NCBI RefSeq assembly: GCF_030687145.1 | Contig: NZ_CP117460.1 | Coordinates: 6,076,001-6,140,000, forward strand | Direction of reading: 5' to 3' | From: Pseudomonas sp. FP1742 | GTDB lineage: Bacteria; Pseudomonadota; Gammaproteobacteria; Pseudomonadales; Pseudomonadaceae | DNA: 64,000 nucleotides | Shown: one piece after another, positions 55,818-64,000 of the stretch | Layout of the letters: each line of letters opens with the position of its first letter | Numbering within the stretch: the first letter of the stretch is position 1 | Program-made: the position numbers and the translations under genes | Notes under the pieces: generated by a model | What the model saw: the letters and a program-made list of their open reading frames with translations, nothing else | Told to the model about the DNA's origin: nothing | Database searches by the model: none

Positions 55818-56294
55818 ATGCCCACCCTCACCACCTATCAAACCAGAATCATCCCCGATTGGGTCGACTACAACGGCCATTTGCGCGATGCCTTCTACCT
55901 GCTGATTTTCAGCTACGCCACCGACGCGCTGATGGATCGACTCGGCATGGACAGCAACAACCGCGAAGCCAGCGGTAACTCGCTGTTCACCCTCGAACTG
56001 CACCTCAATTACCTGCATGAAGTGAAGCTCGATGCCGAGGTCGAGGTGCACACCCAGATCATCGGCCATGACCGCAAACGTCTGCACCTCTACCACAGCC
56101 TGCATCTGGTGGGCGGTGACAAGGAGCTGGCGGGCAATGAACAGATGCTGCTGCACGTCGACCTCGCCGGGCCGCGATCCGCCCCGTTCAGCGAAGAAAC
56201 CTTGAGCAAGCTGCGGGCCATTGTCGCCGAGCAGGCCGACCTGCCCGCCCCCGCCTTCATCGGCCGAGTGATCGCTTTACCGCCCGAAAAATAA
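55818..56294 (+). CDS. cdhB: Betainyl-CoA thioesterase (hotdog fold) CdhB
   Basis: A 158-residue hotdog-fold (4HBT) thioesterase that would release glycine betaine from betainyl-CoA. The active-site loop is in PDWVDYNGHLRDAFYLLIFS, with D-x-N-G-H. The start at 55818 follows REP DNA and has no strong Shine-Dalgarno site, but it gives the standard N-terminus MPTLTTYQTRIIPDWVDYNG. It is 13 bases before the dioxygenase gene. Confidence 0.9.
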   Translation: MPTLTTYQTRIIPDWVDYNGHLRDAFYLLIFSYATDALMDRLGMDSNNREASGNSLFTLELHLNYLHEVKLDAEVEVHTQIIGHDRKRLHLYHSLHLVGGDKELAGNEQMLLHVDLAGPRSAPFSEETLSKLRAIVAEQADLPAPAFIGRVIALPPEK

Positions 56295-56307
56295 TAAGGA
56301 GCTCGTC

Positions 56308-57471
56308 ATGAACACCGCCGCCGCTTTTGCCGATTTCCGCACCTACCCGTTGATCAGCGCGTTGACTGCCGTGCACACCCTGGCGGACCGCATTCAAGTG
56401 CAGTGGGCGGACGGTCGGGCCAGCCCTTTTCATCATCAATGGCTGCGGGACAACTGCCCGTGTCCTCAGTGCGTCTACACCGTGACCCGCGAGCAAGTGC
56501 TGGAAATCGTCGATGTCGCGGAAGATCTGATTCCCGACAATGCTCGAATCGATGCCGAAGGTCGCCTGTGCGTCGATTGGCAGGACGGCCACCTCAGCCG
56601 CTTCGATCCCGGCTGGTTGCGCGCCCATGCCTACGACGACGAGTCCCGCGCCGAGCGGCAGGCCGCCAAACCGAAAAGCAAGCTGTGGGACAGTCATCTG
56701 AAGTTGCCGGTGTTCGACTATCAGGCGCTGATGAACGACAACCAAGCCTTGCTGCAATGGTTGCTGGCTGTGCGCGACATCGGCCTGACCCAAGTGCGCG
56801 GCGTACCTACCGAACCTGGCTCGCTGAAGTTGATTGCCCAGCGGATTTCCTTCATCCGCGAGAGCAATTTCGGCGTGCTGTTCAACGTGCAGTCCAAGGC
56901 CGATGCCGACAGCAATGCCTACACCGCCTTCAACCTGCCACTGCACAGCGACCTGCCGACCCGGGAGTTGCAACCGGGGCTGCAATTTCTGCATTGCCTG
57001 GTCAATGACGCCGATGGTGGCGAGAGCATTTTCGTCGACGGTTTTGCCATCGCCCAAGCCTTGCGCCAGGAAGATCCCGAGGCGTTTCAAGCCTTGTGTG
57101 ATATCCCCGTGGAGTTTCGCAACAAGGACCGTCACAGCGACTACCGCTGCCTGGCGCCGATCATCGCGCTGGATGCAATCGGGCAGGTGTCGGAAATCCG
57201 CATGGCGAACTTTCTGCGTGGGCCGTTCGATGCATCGGTGGAGCAAATGCCCAGGCTGTATCGCGCTTACCGACGCTTCATTGCGATGACCCGCGAGGCG
57301 CGTTTCCGGGTGATGACGCGGCTCAACCCCGGCGAGTTGTGGTGCTTCGACAACCGTCGCACCCTCCACGCCCGCAACGCCTTCGACCCCGCCACCGGTG
57401 CCCGGCATTTCCAGGGGTGCTATGTCGACCGGGATGAATTGCTATCGCGCATTTTGGTGTTGCAACGCTAG
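56308..57471 (+). CDS. Gamma-butyrobetaine dioxygenase
   Basis: A 387-residue Fe(II)/2-oxoglutarate oxygenase that hydroxylates gamma-butyrobetaine to L-carnitine. The N-terminal zinc site is in RDNCPCPQCVYTVTRE with a His at GWLRAHAYDD. The iron triad is in NLPLHSDLPTREL (H-x-D) and the distal His in RRTLHARNAFDP. The length matches Pseudomonas AK1 and human BBOX (about 383-387). TAAGGAG precedes the ATG. It is the last gene of the cdh operon, so carnitine made here feeds directly into CdhA. Confidence 0.93.
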   Translation: MNTAAAFADFRTYPLISALTAVHTLADRIQVQWADGRASPFHHQWLRDNCPCPQCVYTVTREQVLEIVDVAEDLIPDNARIDAEGRLCVDWQDGHLSRFDPGWLRAHAYDDESRAERQAAKPKSKLWDSHLKLPVFDYQALMNDNQALLQWLLAVRDIGLTQVRGVPTEPGSLKLIAQRISFIRESNFGVLFNVQSKADADSNAYTAFNLPLHSDLPTRELQPGLQFLHCLVNDADGGESIFVDGFAIAQALRQEDPEAFQALCDIPVEFRNKDRHSDYRCLAPIIALDAIGQVSEIRMANFLRGPFDASVEQMPRLYRAYRRFIAMTREARFRVMTRLNPGELWCFDNRRTLHARNAFDPATGARHFQGCYVDRDELLSRILVLQR

Positions 57472-57486
57472 ACCGGGTCATCGTTC

Positions 57487-57552
57487 ATCGCGGGCAAGCC
57501 ACGCTCCCACAGGTTATTTGCAAGTCCTGTGGGGGCGTGGCTTGCCCGCGAT
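57487..57552. repeat. REP pair, family A variant
   Basis: Inverted copies with an extra A or T in the core (AGCCACGCTCCCACA), after the dioxygenase stop. Confidence 0.83.
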
Positions 57553-57593
57553 GGCGTCCGCACAGACAACACATAAATTGTGGATTCACAGGC

Positions 57594-57627
57594 AAAAAAA
57601 ACCCCGATCAAGCCGTGACAGGATCGG
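57594..57627 (-). terminator. Orphan minus-strand terminator
   Basis: On the minus strand CCGATC and GATCGG form a 6-bp stem followed by GG and eight T. There is no minus-strand gene directly before it. The stretch from 57628 to 57843 has no gene called on either strand. Confidence 0.45.
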
Positions 57628-57843
57628 AGCTGAGGAGGGTACTGTTGAGGAGCTGATGCGCGAGGGTGACCAAACCTTCGTGAAGCCAGCTGAGTCCAGT
57701 GTGCCCACTCTCCCCTCTTGCAAGTTAGCCGAAAACGACCTGTTCATAGGTATTGCGGCCATTGCGACAAATCGTCCTTGCCGCCACCCCGCACCCCTAC
57801 GAGAATCGAGCCAAGACACCGTTCCCTAAAGAAGGATTGCGTC

Positions 57844-58107
57844 ATGATGCACGCCGATTTGATAGACCAGGAAGACCTGTTGGGCCATCTGAAGTCATTG
57901 GGTTTTCAAGTGCCGAGCGGCGCCACGGCCGAGCAGGCTTGCGAGTGCGCAGTGCGAGGCTTGAACGATGAGCGGGCGATGACGCTGCGTACGATGGTCA
58001 AGCAGATGTACACCAGCAGCGCGACCATCCTGCCGGCCGTGCGCCAGGCCATTGACCAGCAACTGTTACCGGCATTGGCGCAGTACCAGCAAAGCCGTAA
58101 CGCCTGA
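57844..58107 (+). CDS. Small conserved hypothetical protein next to gbdR
   Basis: An 87-residue protein without signal peptide or membrane helix. It starts with two ATG codons (57844, 57847) after AAGGA. It is mainly helical by pattern (EDLLGHLKSLGFQVPSGATA, RTMVKQMYTSSATILPAVRQ). I do not recognise a family; a gene of this kind lies near gbdR in other pseudomonads, from memory. It is convergent with gbdR across a REP pair. Function unknown. Confidence 0.7.
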   Translation: MMHADLIDQEDLLGHLKSLGFQVPSGATAEQACECAVRGLNDERAMTLRTMVKQMYTSSATILPAVRQAIDQQLLPALAQYQQSRNA

Positions 58108-58112
58108 CAGCC

Positions 58113-58205
58113 TGTGGCGAGGGGGCTTGCCCCTGTTCGGCTGCGCAGCAGTCGTAAAATCTTGGGGCCGCTGCGCGACCCAACGGGGGCAAGCCCCCTC
58201 GCCAC
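58113..58205. repeat. REP pair, family B (inverted)
   Basis: Inverted copies between the convergent small gene and gbdR. Confidence 0.87.
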
Positions 58206-58220
58206 AATAGCCCGCGCGGT

Positions 58221-59324
58221 TTAGAGCCTTACGCTGGCAAACGTCGACTCATTGCGCGCCTGGCTCAACGCCGACAGCGGCCCGGACAACGGCGACAGCA
58301 CCAGCGCTTGCGGCAGCGGCATCATCGCCACTTGTTGCGTGGTGTTGGAGCCTACGCGCTCGTCACGCGGCGGAATGCCGAAGTATTCGCGGTAGCACTT
58401 GGAGAAGTGCGGCGTGGACACGAACCCACACACCGACGCCACTTCGATGATCGACATCGGCGTTTGCTTGAGCAGTTGCCGAGCGCGGATCAGGCGCAGT
58501 TTCAGGTAGTAACGCGACGGCGAGCAGTGCAGGTATTTCTGGAACAGCCGCTCCAGCTGACGACGCGACACGGCGACGTACACCGCCAGTTCGTCGAGAT
58601 CGATCGGCTCTTCGAGGTTGGCCTCCATCAGCGCGACGATTTCCTGCAGCTTCGGCTGGTTGGTGCCGAGCATGTGCTTGAGCGGCACGCGCTGGTGGTC
58701 CTGCTCGTTGCGGATGCGCTCGTAGACGAACATTTCCGAAATCGCGGCCGACAGTTCACGACCATGATCGCGGCTGATCAGGTGCAGCATCATGTCCAGC
58801 GGCGCGGTGCCGCCGGAGCTGGTGAAGCGGTTACGGTCGAGGGTGAACAGCCGGGTGCTCATGGCCACCCGCGGGAAAGCTTCCTGCATAGCGGCCAGAC
58901 ATTCCCAGTGCACGCTGCAATCGAAACCGTCCAGCAGGCCGGCGCACGCCAGGGCCCAGCTGCCGGTGCAGACCGCGCCGAGGCGACGGGACTGACGCGC
59001 CTGGCTTTGCAGCCACGACACATGCTCACGGGTTACGGTGCGCTGAATGCCGATACCGCCGCAGACAATGACGGTGTCCAGGGGCGGCGCTTTGTGCATG
59101 GAGGCATCGGGGGTGATCTGCAGACCGTCACTGGCCCAGACCTGACCACCATCGACGGTGAGCGTGGTCCAGCGATACAGCTCGCGGCCGGACAATTGGT
59201 TGGCCATGCGCAGAGGTTCTACTGCAGAGGCCAGAGAAATCAGCGTGAAATTGTCCAGCAGCAGAAAGCCGATGGATTGAGGCGCACGGTTCTGGGGTTG
59301 GGCCCCGGAGTTGAACGTCGTCAT
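58221..59324 (-). CDS. gbdR: Glycine betaine/dimethylglycine-responsive activator GbdR
   Basis: A 367-residue GATase1-like AraC-family regulator. The N-terminal domain starts IGFLLLDNFTLISLASAVEP; the C-terminal DNA-binding domain has YVAVSRRQLERLFQKYLHCS and EVASVCGFVSTPHFSKCYRE. In P. aeruginosa GbdR binds glycine betaine or dimethylglycine and activates gbcA, gbcB, dgcA and the cbc transporter. GGAG lies before the ATG. The targets are all in this window. Confidence 0.95.
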   Translation of the reverse strand: MTTFNSGAQPQNRAPQSIGFLLLDNFTLISLASAVEPLRMANQLSGRELYRWTTLTVDGGQVWASDGLQITPDASMHKAPPLDTVIVCGGIGIQRTVTREHVSWLQSQARQSRRLGAVCTGSWALACAGLLDGFDCSVHWECLAAMQEAFPRVAMSTRLFTLDRNRFTSSGGTAPLDMMLHLISRDHGRELSAAISEMFVYERIRNEQDHQRVPLKHMLGTNQPKLQEIVALMEANLEEPIDLDELAVYVAVSRRQLERLFQKYLHCSPSRYYLKLRLIRARQLLKQTPMSIIEVASVCGFVSTPHFSKCYREYFGIPPRDERVGSNTTQQVAMMPLPQALVLSPLSGPLSALSQARNESTFASVRL

Positions 59325-59688
59325 CGCGGTATCTCCTCACACAAAGCGGGTGATGGCCTCAGGCGGAGGCTCTTTTTATTGCCATCGTTCTCGCGTGGGA
59401 GACGGGCTTTGTAATGACAGAGCAATTGCCATGCCTAAATTGAATGCGCGTTCAATAACTCCTGAAAACGACGTCGCGATGCGTCTAGATATGGCGCGCA
59501 GAGATAAGAGGTTACAAGTGCCATCAAAGGCCCCGAAGCCGCTGCCCCGTTGCGTGTGAGCAAATCGGTAGCACTTGTGGGAACAGGCCTGCGGCGGGCC
59601 GGGAGAGAGTGTCACCGCAAGCACAGGTGACGGACGGTCAGGGCTTGTATGGATCCTGGATCCGGGTGAAACGGCTTACCTGTTAGCG

Positions 59689-59712
59689 ACGCGCCAAAAC
59701 ATGGCGCGTTTT
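59689..59712 (+). other. Inverted repeat with T-run between gbdR and sdaB
   Basis: ACGCGCC and GGCGCGT around AAAACAT, followed by a short T-run. It lies in a 539-base gap (59325-59863) that holds the gbdR promoter and no clear gene. Confidence 0.4.
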
Positions 59713-59757
59713 GAATCGGGTGTTCACTTAGTGCGCAGTTTTGACTGGTCTGGCCCC

Positions 59758-59847
59758 TTCGCGAGCAAGCCCGCTTCCACAAGAATTTGTGGTGTACCTC
59801 ATTTCTCGATTACACAACAAATCCTGTGGGAGCGGGCTTGCCCGCGA
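59758..59847. repeat. REP pair, family A (inverted)
   Basis: Inverted copies just beyond the sdaB stop; the left copy has one change. Confidence 0.86.
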
Positions 59848-59863
59848 TGGGGTCAACTCGGTC

Positions 59864-61240
59864 TCAGCACTCCACCGCGCTGACCGCCAACCCACCGCGC
59901 GATGTCTCTTTATATTTGTCGTGCATGTCGGCACCGGTATCACGCATGGTGCGGATCACCCGGTCCAGCGAGATAAAGTGCTGACCGTCACCCCGCAGCG
60001 CCATCTGCGCCGCATTGATCGCTTTCACCGCAGCAATCGCATTGCGCTCGATGCACGGCACCTGCACCAACCCGCCCACGGGATCGCAGGTCAGACCGAG
60101 GTTGTGCTCCAGGCCGATTTCCGCCGCGTTGCACAACTGCTCCGGCGTGGCGCCGAGAATCTCCGCCAGCCCGGCCGCCGCCATGGCGCAGGCCGAACCG
60201 ACTTCCCCCTGGCAACCGACTTCGGCACCGGAGATCGAGGCGTTTTTCTTGCACAGAATGCCCACCGCCGCGGCACTGAGGAAGTAATCGACCACGTTGG
60301 CGTCGGTCACTGCCTCGCTGAATTTCATGAAGTAGTGCAACACCGCCGGAATGATCCCTGCCGCGCCGTTGGTCGGCGCCGTGACCATGCGCCCACCGGC
60401 GGCATTTTCTTCGTTGACCGCCAGGGCGAACAGGTTGACCCACTCCATCGCGCTCAAGGTCGAGCCGATCACGTTGGGCTTGCTCAGCTCCTGCAAACTG
60501 CGATGAAGTTTCGCCGCACGACGGCGCACATTGAGGCCGCCGGGCAGGATGCCTTCGTGCTTGAGGCCTTGCTCCACGCAATCCTGCATGGCGCGCCAGA
60601 GCTTCATCAGGCCGCCACGGATTTCTTCTTCGCTGCGCCAGACCTTTTCGTTGGCCATCATCAATTCGGCCACGCGCAGGTTGTGTTTCTGGCACAGGTT
60701 GAGCAATTCGACAGCACTGGAGAAATCGTATGGCAGCACGGTGCGATCCAGGTCCACCACGCCACTGGAAGCTTGTGCTTGATCGACGACAAAACCACCG
60801 CCGACGGAATAGTAGGTATCGCGATGCAGCTCGCCGTGATCGCCTTCGGCAACCAGGGTCATGGCGTTGGGATGGAATGGCAGGTTTTCGTCGATCAGGC
60901 GCATGTCCCGGGCCCAGATGAACGGGACCGACAAGCGACCGTCGAGCAATAGCGTGTTGGTTTCACGCAGGGCCTGGATGCGAATACCGATTTGCGACGG
61001 ATCGATCGCGTCCGGCCACTCGCCCATCAGCCCCATGATCACCGCATTGTCGCTGCCGTGGCCGATGCCGGTGGCCGAGAGCGAGCCATAAAGCTGAACT
61101 TCGACGCGACACACCTGTTCCAAAAGTCCTCGTTCACGCAAACCTTGCACGAACAGCGCCGCGGCGCGCATAGGCCCCACGGTGTGCGAACTGGAAGGGC
61201 CGATGCCGATTTTGAACAGGTCGAAAACGCTGATAGCCAT
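59864..61240 (-). CDS. sdaB: L-serine ammonia-lyase (Fe-S serine dehydratase)
   Basis: A 458-residue single-chain serine dehydratase that makes pyruvate and ammonia from serine. [4Fe-4S] cysteines are in [20 protein letters not shown] and [20 protein letters not shown]. The N-terminal segment [20 protein letters not shown] is typical. GGAG lies before the ATG. In this setting it finishes the betaine-glycine-serine route to central metabolism. It is divergent from cbcX. Confidence 0.96.
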   Translation of the reverse strand: MAISVFDLFKIGIGPSSSHTVGPMRAAALFVQGLRERGLLEQVCRVEVQLYGSLSATGIGHGSDNAVIMGLMGEWPDAIDPSQIGIRIQALRETNTLLLDGRLSVPFIWARDMRLIDENLPFHPNAMTLVAEGDHGELHRDTYYSVGGGFVVDQAQASSGVVDLDRTVLPYDFSSAVELLNLCQKHNLRVAELMMANEKVWRSEEEIRGGLMKLWRAMQDCVEQGLKHEGILPGGLNVRRRAAKLHRSLQELSKPNVIGSTLSAMEWVNLFALAVNEENAAGGRMVTAPTNGAAGIIPAVLHYFMKFSEAVTDANVVDYFLSAAAVGILCKKNASISGAEVGCQGEVGSACAMAAAGLAEILGATPEQLCNAAEIGLEHNLGLTCDPVGGLVQVPCIERNAIAAVKAINAAQMALRGDGQHFISLDRVIRTMRDTGADMHDKYKETSRGGLAVSAVEC

Positions 61241-61490
61241 TACTGCTGAACTCCTGGATGTGCCTGCTCCAGGCGCGAAAGCGCCCAGTGACGGAGCTGC
61301 TACGCTGAAGCTGCAATCCGTCGAGATGGCCGCATCATCAGGCTTTTGCCATGTCGTTCAACGTCTCACACCGACGCACTCATGCCCACTAGCGCCGCAA
61401 GTCTCTCACGCTGTGTTTTCGCCGTTTTTTTGCGGATCAAAGGGACAAACAGGGCTGAAAAAAGCTGTAAACGACGTCACCGACACTGGA

Positions 61491-61517
61491 TGCGACCATC
61501 CCTGTACTGGTTACGAC
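61491..61517 (+). promoter_or_regulatory. Candidate GbdR half-sites upstream of cbcX
   Basis: TGCGAC at 61491-61496 and TACGAC at 61512-61517, 21 bases apart in direct orientation. They sit in the 436-base sdaB/cbcX gap, about 160 bases before the cbcX ATG. A GNRA-type hairpin (GGCGC-GAAA-GCGCC) is also in the gap near 61274. Assignment to GbdR is inference. Confidence 0.4.
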
Positions 61518-61676
61518 GCACCCTGTAGGCGTCAGATTTTCACTGGTACATGATCGTATCGACTCGATTGCAAGGCGCCGTGGTAGAGCTGTCTCCAAAA
61601 CGCCATCCAACCGCAACAGATAAGTGCGGTGGTCCAGTCGGAACACTGCCAAAAAAAACACTCAGGAGTCGCCCCT

Positions 61677-62624
61677 ATGAAAGGTTCCCCGTCGTTGTTG
61701 TTGGCCGCCATGCTGAGTCTGCCGTTCCTGGCTCAAGCTGCAGAACCGGCCCAGTGCAGTACCGTAAACTTCTCCGATGTCGGCTGGACGGACATTACCG
61801 TCACCACCGCCACCACCAGCGTCGTTCTCGATGCCCTGGGCTACAAGACCAAAACCACGATGATTTCCGTGCCGGTGACCTACAAGTCCCTGGCCGACGG
61901 CAAGAACATGGACGTCTTCCTCGGCAACTGGATGCCGACCATGGAAAACGACATCAAGGCCTACCGCGATGCCGGCACCGTGGAAACCGTGCGCACCAAC
62001 CTCAAAGGCGCCAAATACACCCTCGCCGTGCCACAAGCGTTGTACGACAAAGGGCTGCATGACTTCGCCGACATCGCCAAATTCAAGAAAGAACTCGACG
62101 GCAAGATCTACGGCATCGAGCCAGGCAACGACGGTAACCGTCTGATCCAGAGCATGATCGACAAAGACGCCTTCGGTCTCAAAACCGCCGGCTTCAAAGT
62201 CGTCGAGTCCAGCGAAGCGGGCATGCTGTCGCAAGTCGACCGTGCGCAAAAACGCGACACCGCCGTGGTGTTCCTCGGCTGGGCACCGCACCCGATGAAC
62301 AAGCGTTTCAAAATCCAGTACCTGACCGGGGGCGATGACTACTTCGGCCCGGATTTCGGTGCTGCCACCGTTGCGACCAACACTCGCAAGGGGTATACCC
62401 AAGAGTGCAGCAACGTCGGCCAATTGCTGAAAAACCTGGAATTCACCGTCGACATGGAAAGTACGCTGATGGGCAACGTCCTGGACGACAAAATGAAGCC
62501 TGAAGCGGCCGCCAAGGCCTGGCTGAAAAAGAATCCACAGGTGCTCGATACCTGGCTGGCTGGCGTGACCACCATTGACGGTAAACCTGGCCTGGAAGCC
62601 GTGAAAGCCAAGCTCGCACAGTAA
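61677..62624 (+). CDS. cbcX: Choline/betaine-binding periplasmic protein CbcX
   Basis: A 315-residue OpuAC-type substrate-binding protein with a signal peptide ending near FLAQAAEP. Its ligand segments DVFLGNWMPTMENDIKAYRD and VVFLGWAPHPMNKRFKIQYL parallel those of CaiX, so the two are paralogues. It is the binding subunit of the Cbc transporter (choline, also betaine). CTCAGGAG precedes the ATG at 61677; the longer frame is not supported. Confidence 0.95.
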   Translation: MKGSPSLLLAAMLSLPFLAQAAEPAQCSTVNFSDVGWTDITVTTATTSVVLDALGYKTKTTMISVPVTYKSLADGKNMDVFLGNWMPTMENDIKAYRDAGTVETVRTNLKGAKYTLAVPQALYDKGLHDFADIAKFKKELDGKIYGIEPGNDGNRLIQSMIDKDAFGLKTAGFKVVESSEAGMLSQVDRAQKRDTAVVFLGWAPHPMNKRFKIQYLTGGDDYFGPDFGAATVATNTRKGYTQECSNVGQLLKNLEFTVDMESTLMGNVLDDKMKPEAAAKAWLKKNPQVLDTWLAGVTTIDGKPGLEAVKAKLAQ

Positions 62625-62692
62625 AATCGCTTACGCCGGGCGGGCTCGCCCGCCCGGGCTGTTTATTTCCTTGCATGCGGACGTTCACTACC

Positions 62693-63538
62693 ATGCTGAT
62701 TGATCAGAAAATACCCTTAGGCCAGTACATCGCGGGCTTTGTCGAATGGTTGACGCAACACGGCGCCAGCACCTTCGACGCCATCGCCGTGTCACTGGAA
62801 ACGATGATCCACGGCGTGACTTTTGCGCTGACCTGGTTCAACCCGCTGGCATTGATCGGCCTCATCGCGCTACTGGCACATTTCATCCAACGCAAATGGG
62901 GCCTGACCGTTTTCGTCATTGCCTCCTTTCTGCTGATCCTCAACCTGGGGTACTGGCAGGAAACCATGGAAACCCTCGCCCAGGTGCTGTTCGCCACCCT
63001 GGTCTGCGTAGTGATCGGCGTGCCGTTGGGCATCGTCGCCGCGCACAAGCCGATGTTCTACACACTGATGCGTCCGGTACTCGATCTGATGCAGACCGTA
63101 CCGACCTTCGTATACCTCATTCCTACCCTGACCCTCTTCGGTCTGGGTGTGGTCCCGGGTCTGATCTCGACGGTGGTGTTCGCGATTGCCGCGCCCATCC
63201 GCCTGACCTACCTGGGCATCCGCGATGTGCCGCAAGAATTGATGGACGCCGGCAAGGCCTTTGGCTGCTCGCGCCGTCAGCTGCTCTCGCGAATCGAATT
63301 GCCCCACGCCATGCCAAGCATCGCGGCCGGTATCACCCAGTGCATCATGCTGTCGTTGTCGATGGTGGTGATTGCGGCACTGGTGGGCGCCGACGGCCTG
63401 GGCAAACCCGTGGTCAACGCACTGAACACTGCTGATATCGCACTGGGCTTCGAAGCAGGCCTGGCGATCGTACTGCTGGCGATCATGCTCGACCGTATCT
63501 GCAAACAACCCGACGCCAAAGTAGGGGGTGACGCATGA
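62693..63538 (+). CDS. cbcW: Choline/betaine/carnitine ABC transporter permease CbcW
   Basis: A 281-residue inner-membrane permease with six helices and the permease loop IRDVPQELMDAGKAFGCSRR (EAA motif region). It forms the channel for CbcX, CaiX and other binding proteins. An ATG at 62675 would add six residues, but the start at 62693 (MLIDQKIPLGQYIAGFVEW) is the usual one. It overlaps cbcV by four bases (ATGA). Confidence 0.94.
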   Translation: MLIDQKIPLGQYIAGFVEWLTQHGASTFDAIAVSLETMIHGVTFALTWFNPLALIGLIALLAHFIQRKWGLTVFVIASFLLILNLGYWQETMETLAQVLFATLVCVVIGVPLGIVAAHKPMFYTLMRPVLDLMQTVPTFVYLIPTLTLFGLGVVPGLISTVVFAIAAPIRLTYLGIRDVPQELMDAGKAFGCSRRQLLSRIELPHAMPSIAAGITQCIMLSLSMVVIAALVGADGLGKPVVNALNTADIALGFEAGLAIVLLAIMLDRICKQPDAKVGGDA

Positions 63539-64000
63539 GCATTATTCGCTTCGAAGACGTGGATGTGATCTTCTCCAAGGATCCGCGCGAGGCCCTCAAA
63601 CTCCTCGACCAGGGCATGACCCGCAACGAGATCCTGAAAAAGACCGGGCAAATCGTCGGTGTCGAAAAGGCCAGCCTGGACATCGAAAAAGGTGAAATCT
63701 GCGTGCTGATGGGCCTGTCCGGCTCCGGCAAATCCAGCCTGCTGCGCTGCATCAACGGCCTCAACACCGTCAGCCGCGGCAAGTTGTTCGTCGAGCACGA
63801 AGGCAGGCAGATCGACATCGCGTCGTGCACTCCGGCAGAACTGAAAATGATGCGCACCAAGCGCATCGCGATGGTGTTCCAGAAGTTCGCCCTGATGCCT
63901 TGGCTGACGGTGCGCGAGAACATCAGCTTCGGTCTGGAAATGCAGGGCCGCCCTGAGAAAGAACGCCGCAAACTGGTGGACGAGAAGCTTGAGCTGGTGG
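63535..64000 (+). CDS. cbcV: Choline/betaine/carnitine ABC transporter ATPase CbcV, 5' part
   Basis: The first 155 codons are present before the window ends. The Walker A motif is GLSGSGKSSLLRCINGL (about residues 60-76), and the Q-loop is in MVFQKFALMPWLTVRENI. It is an OpuAA-type ATPase of about 390 residues when complete, often with a C-terminal regulatory region. GGGGG lies before the ATG, which overlaps the cbcW stop. Confidence 0.95.
   Translation, partial: MSIIRFEDVDVIFSKDPREALKLLDQGMTRNEILKKTGQIVGVEKASLDIEKGEICVLMGLSGSGKSSLLRCINGLNTVSRGKLFVEHEGRQIDIASCTPAELKMMRTKRIAMVFQKFALMPWLTVRENISFGLEMQGRPEKERRKLVDEKLELV

Noticed and set aside
59325..59560. An 82-codon plus-strand open frame (59311-59559) near gbdR
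   Set aside because: No ribosome site, no family features, and it overlaps the gbdR start and promoter region.

Overview
The window is a chromosomal stretch of a fluorescent pseudomonad (Pseudomonas fluorescens group). The gene content and order match the quaternary-amine and one-carbon region of Pseudomonas, from fdhA/purU/sox through gbcAB and dgcAB to the cdh, gbdR and cbc genes. The gaps between genes carry the two hairpin REP families typical of this group. Base composition is high-GC, apart from an AT-rich patch around the cold-shock gene (about 17.6-18.5 kb). No phage, insertion sequence, CRISPR array, rRNA or tRNA was seen.

Layout. 0-11.3 kb: housekeeping genes, namely a PhoX-family 3' fragment, srkA, rarD, a GcvR-like ACT protein, glcB, a response regulator, a DUF294 nucleotidyltransferase overlapping a DnaQ-like exonuclease, and a glutathione S-transferase. 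11.5-15.7 kb: rloA2-creB-creC-creD on the minus strand. 16.0-18.4 kb: an acyltransferase, a DUF2780 protein, a cold-shock protein and a small companion. 18.5-27.7 kb: glyA-soxBDAG-purU-fdhA, with REP hairpins in three of its internal gaps. 27.9-33.7 kb: TraX-like protein, ltaE, an SDR, and divergent gbcB/gbcA. 33.8-40.7 kb: a poorly characterised three-gene minus-strand unit (metallophosphoesterase, RoxA-like membrane di-heme cytochrome, and a 1150-residue GMC oxidoreductase/hydrolase fusion). 40.7-41.8 kb: a non-coding tandem repeat array carrying DnaA boxes. 41.8-50.2 kb: the dimethylglycine operon (M19-fold protein, V4R-like protein, dgcA, dgcB, etfA, etfB, GNAT). 50.4-51.3 kb: two small proteins. 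51.5-57.5 kb: cdhR divergent from caiX-cdhC-cdhA-cdhB-gamma-butyrobetaine dioxygenase. 57.8-64 kb: a small orphan gene, gbdR, sdaB, and cbcX-cbcW-cbcV, the last cut by the window edge.

How it works together. Gamma-butyrobetaine is hydroxylated to carnitine, and CdhA, CdhC and CdhB turn carnitine into glycine betaine. GbcAB, DgcAB with its ETF, and SoxBDAG then remove the three methyl groups in turn, giving glycine. GlyA and SdaB carry glycine through serine to pyruvate. FdhA and PurU handle the released one-carbon units. CaiX and CbcXWV take the substrates up, and CdhR and GbdR (both GATase-AraC regulators) control the genes.

Most notable: the uncharacterised GMC/RoxA-like/phosphoesterase unit; a cluster of perfect DnaA-box 9-mers centred on a roughly 182-bp tandem repeat; a tandem 14-bp operator in front of caiX; an M19-fold protein lacking three canonical metal ligands; a nested REP cruciform; and a half cold-shock-domain protein.
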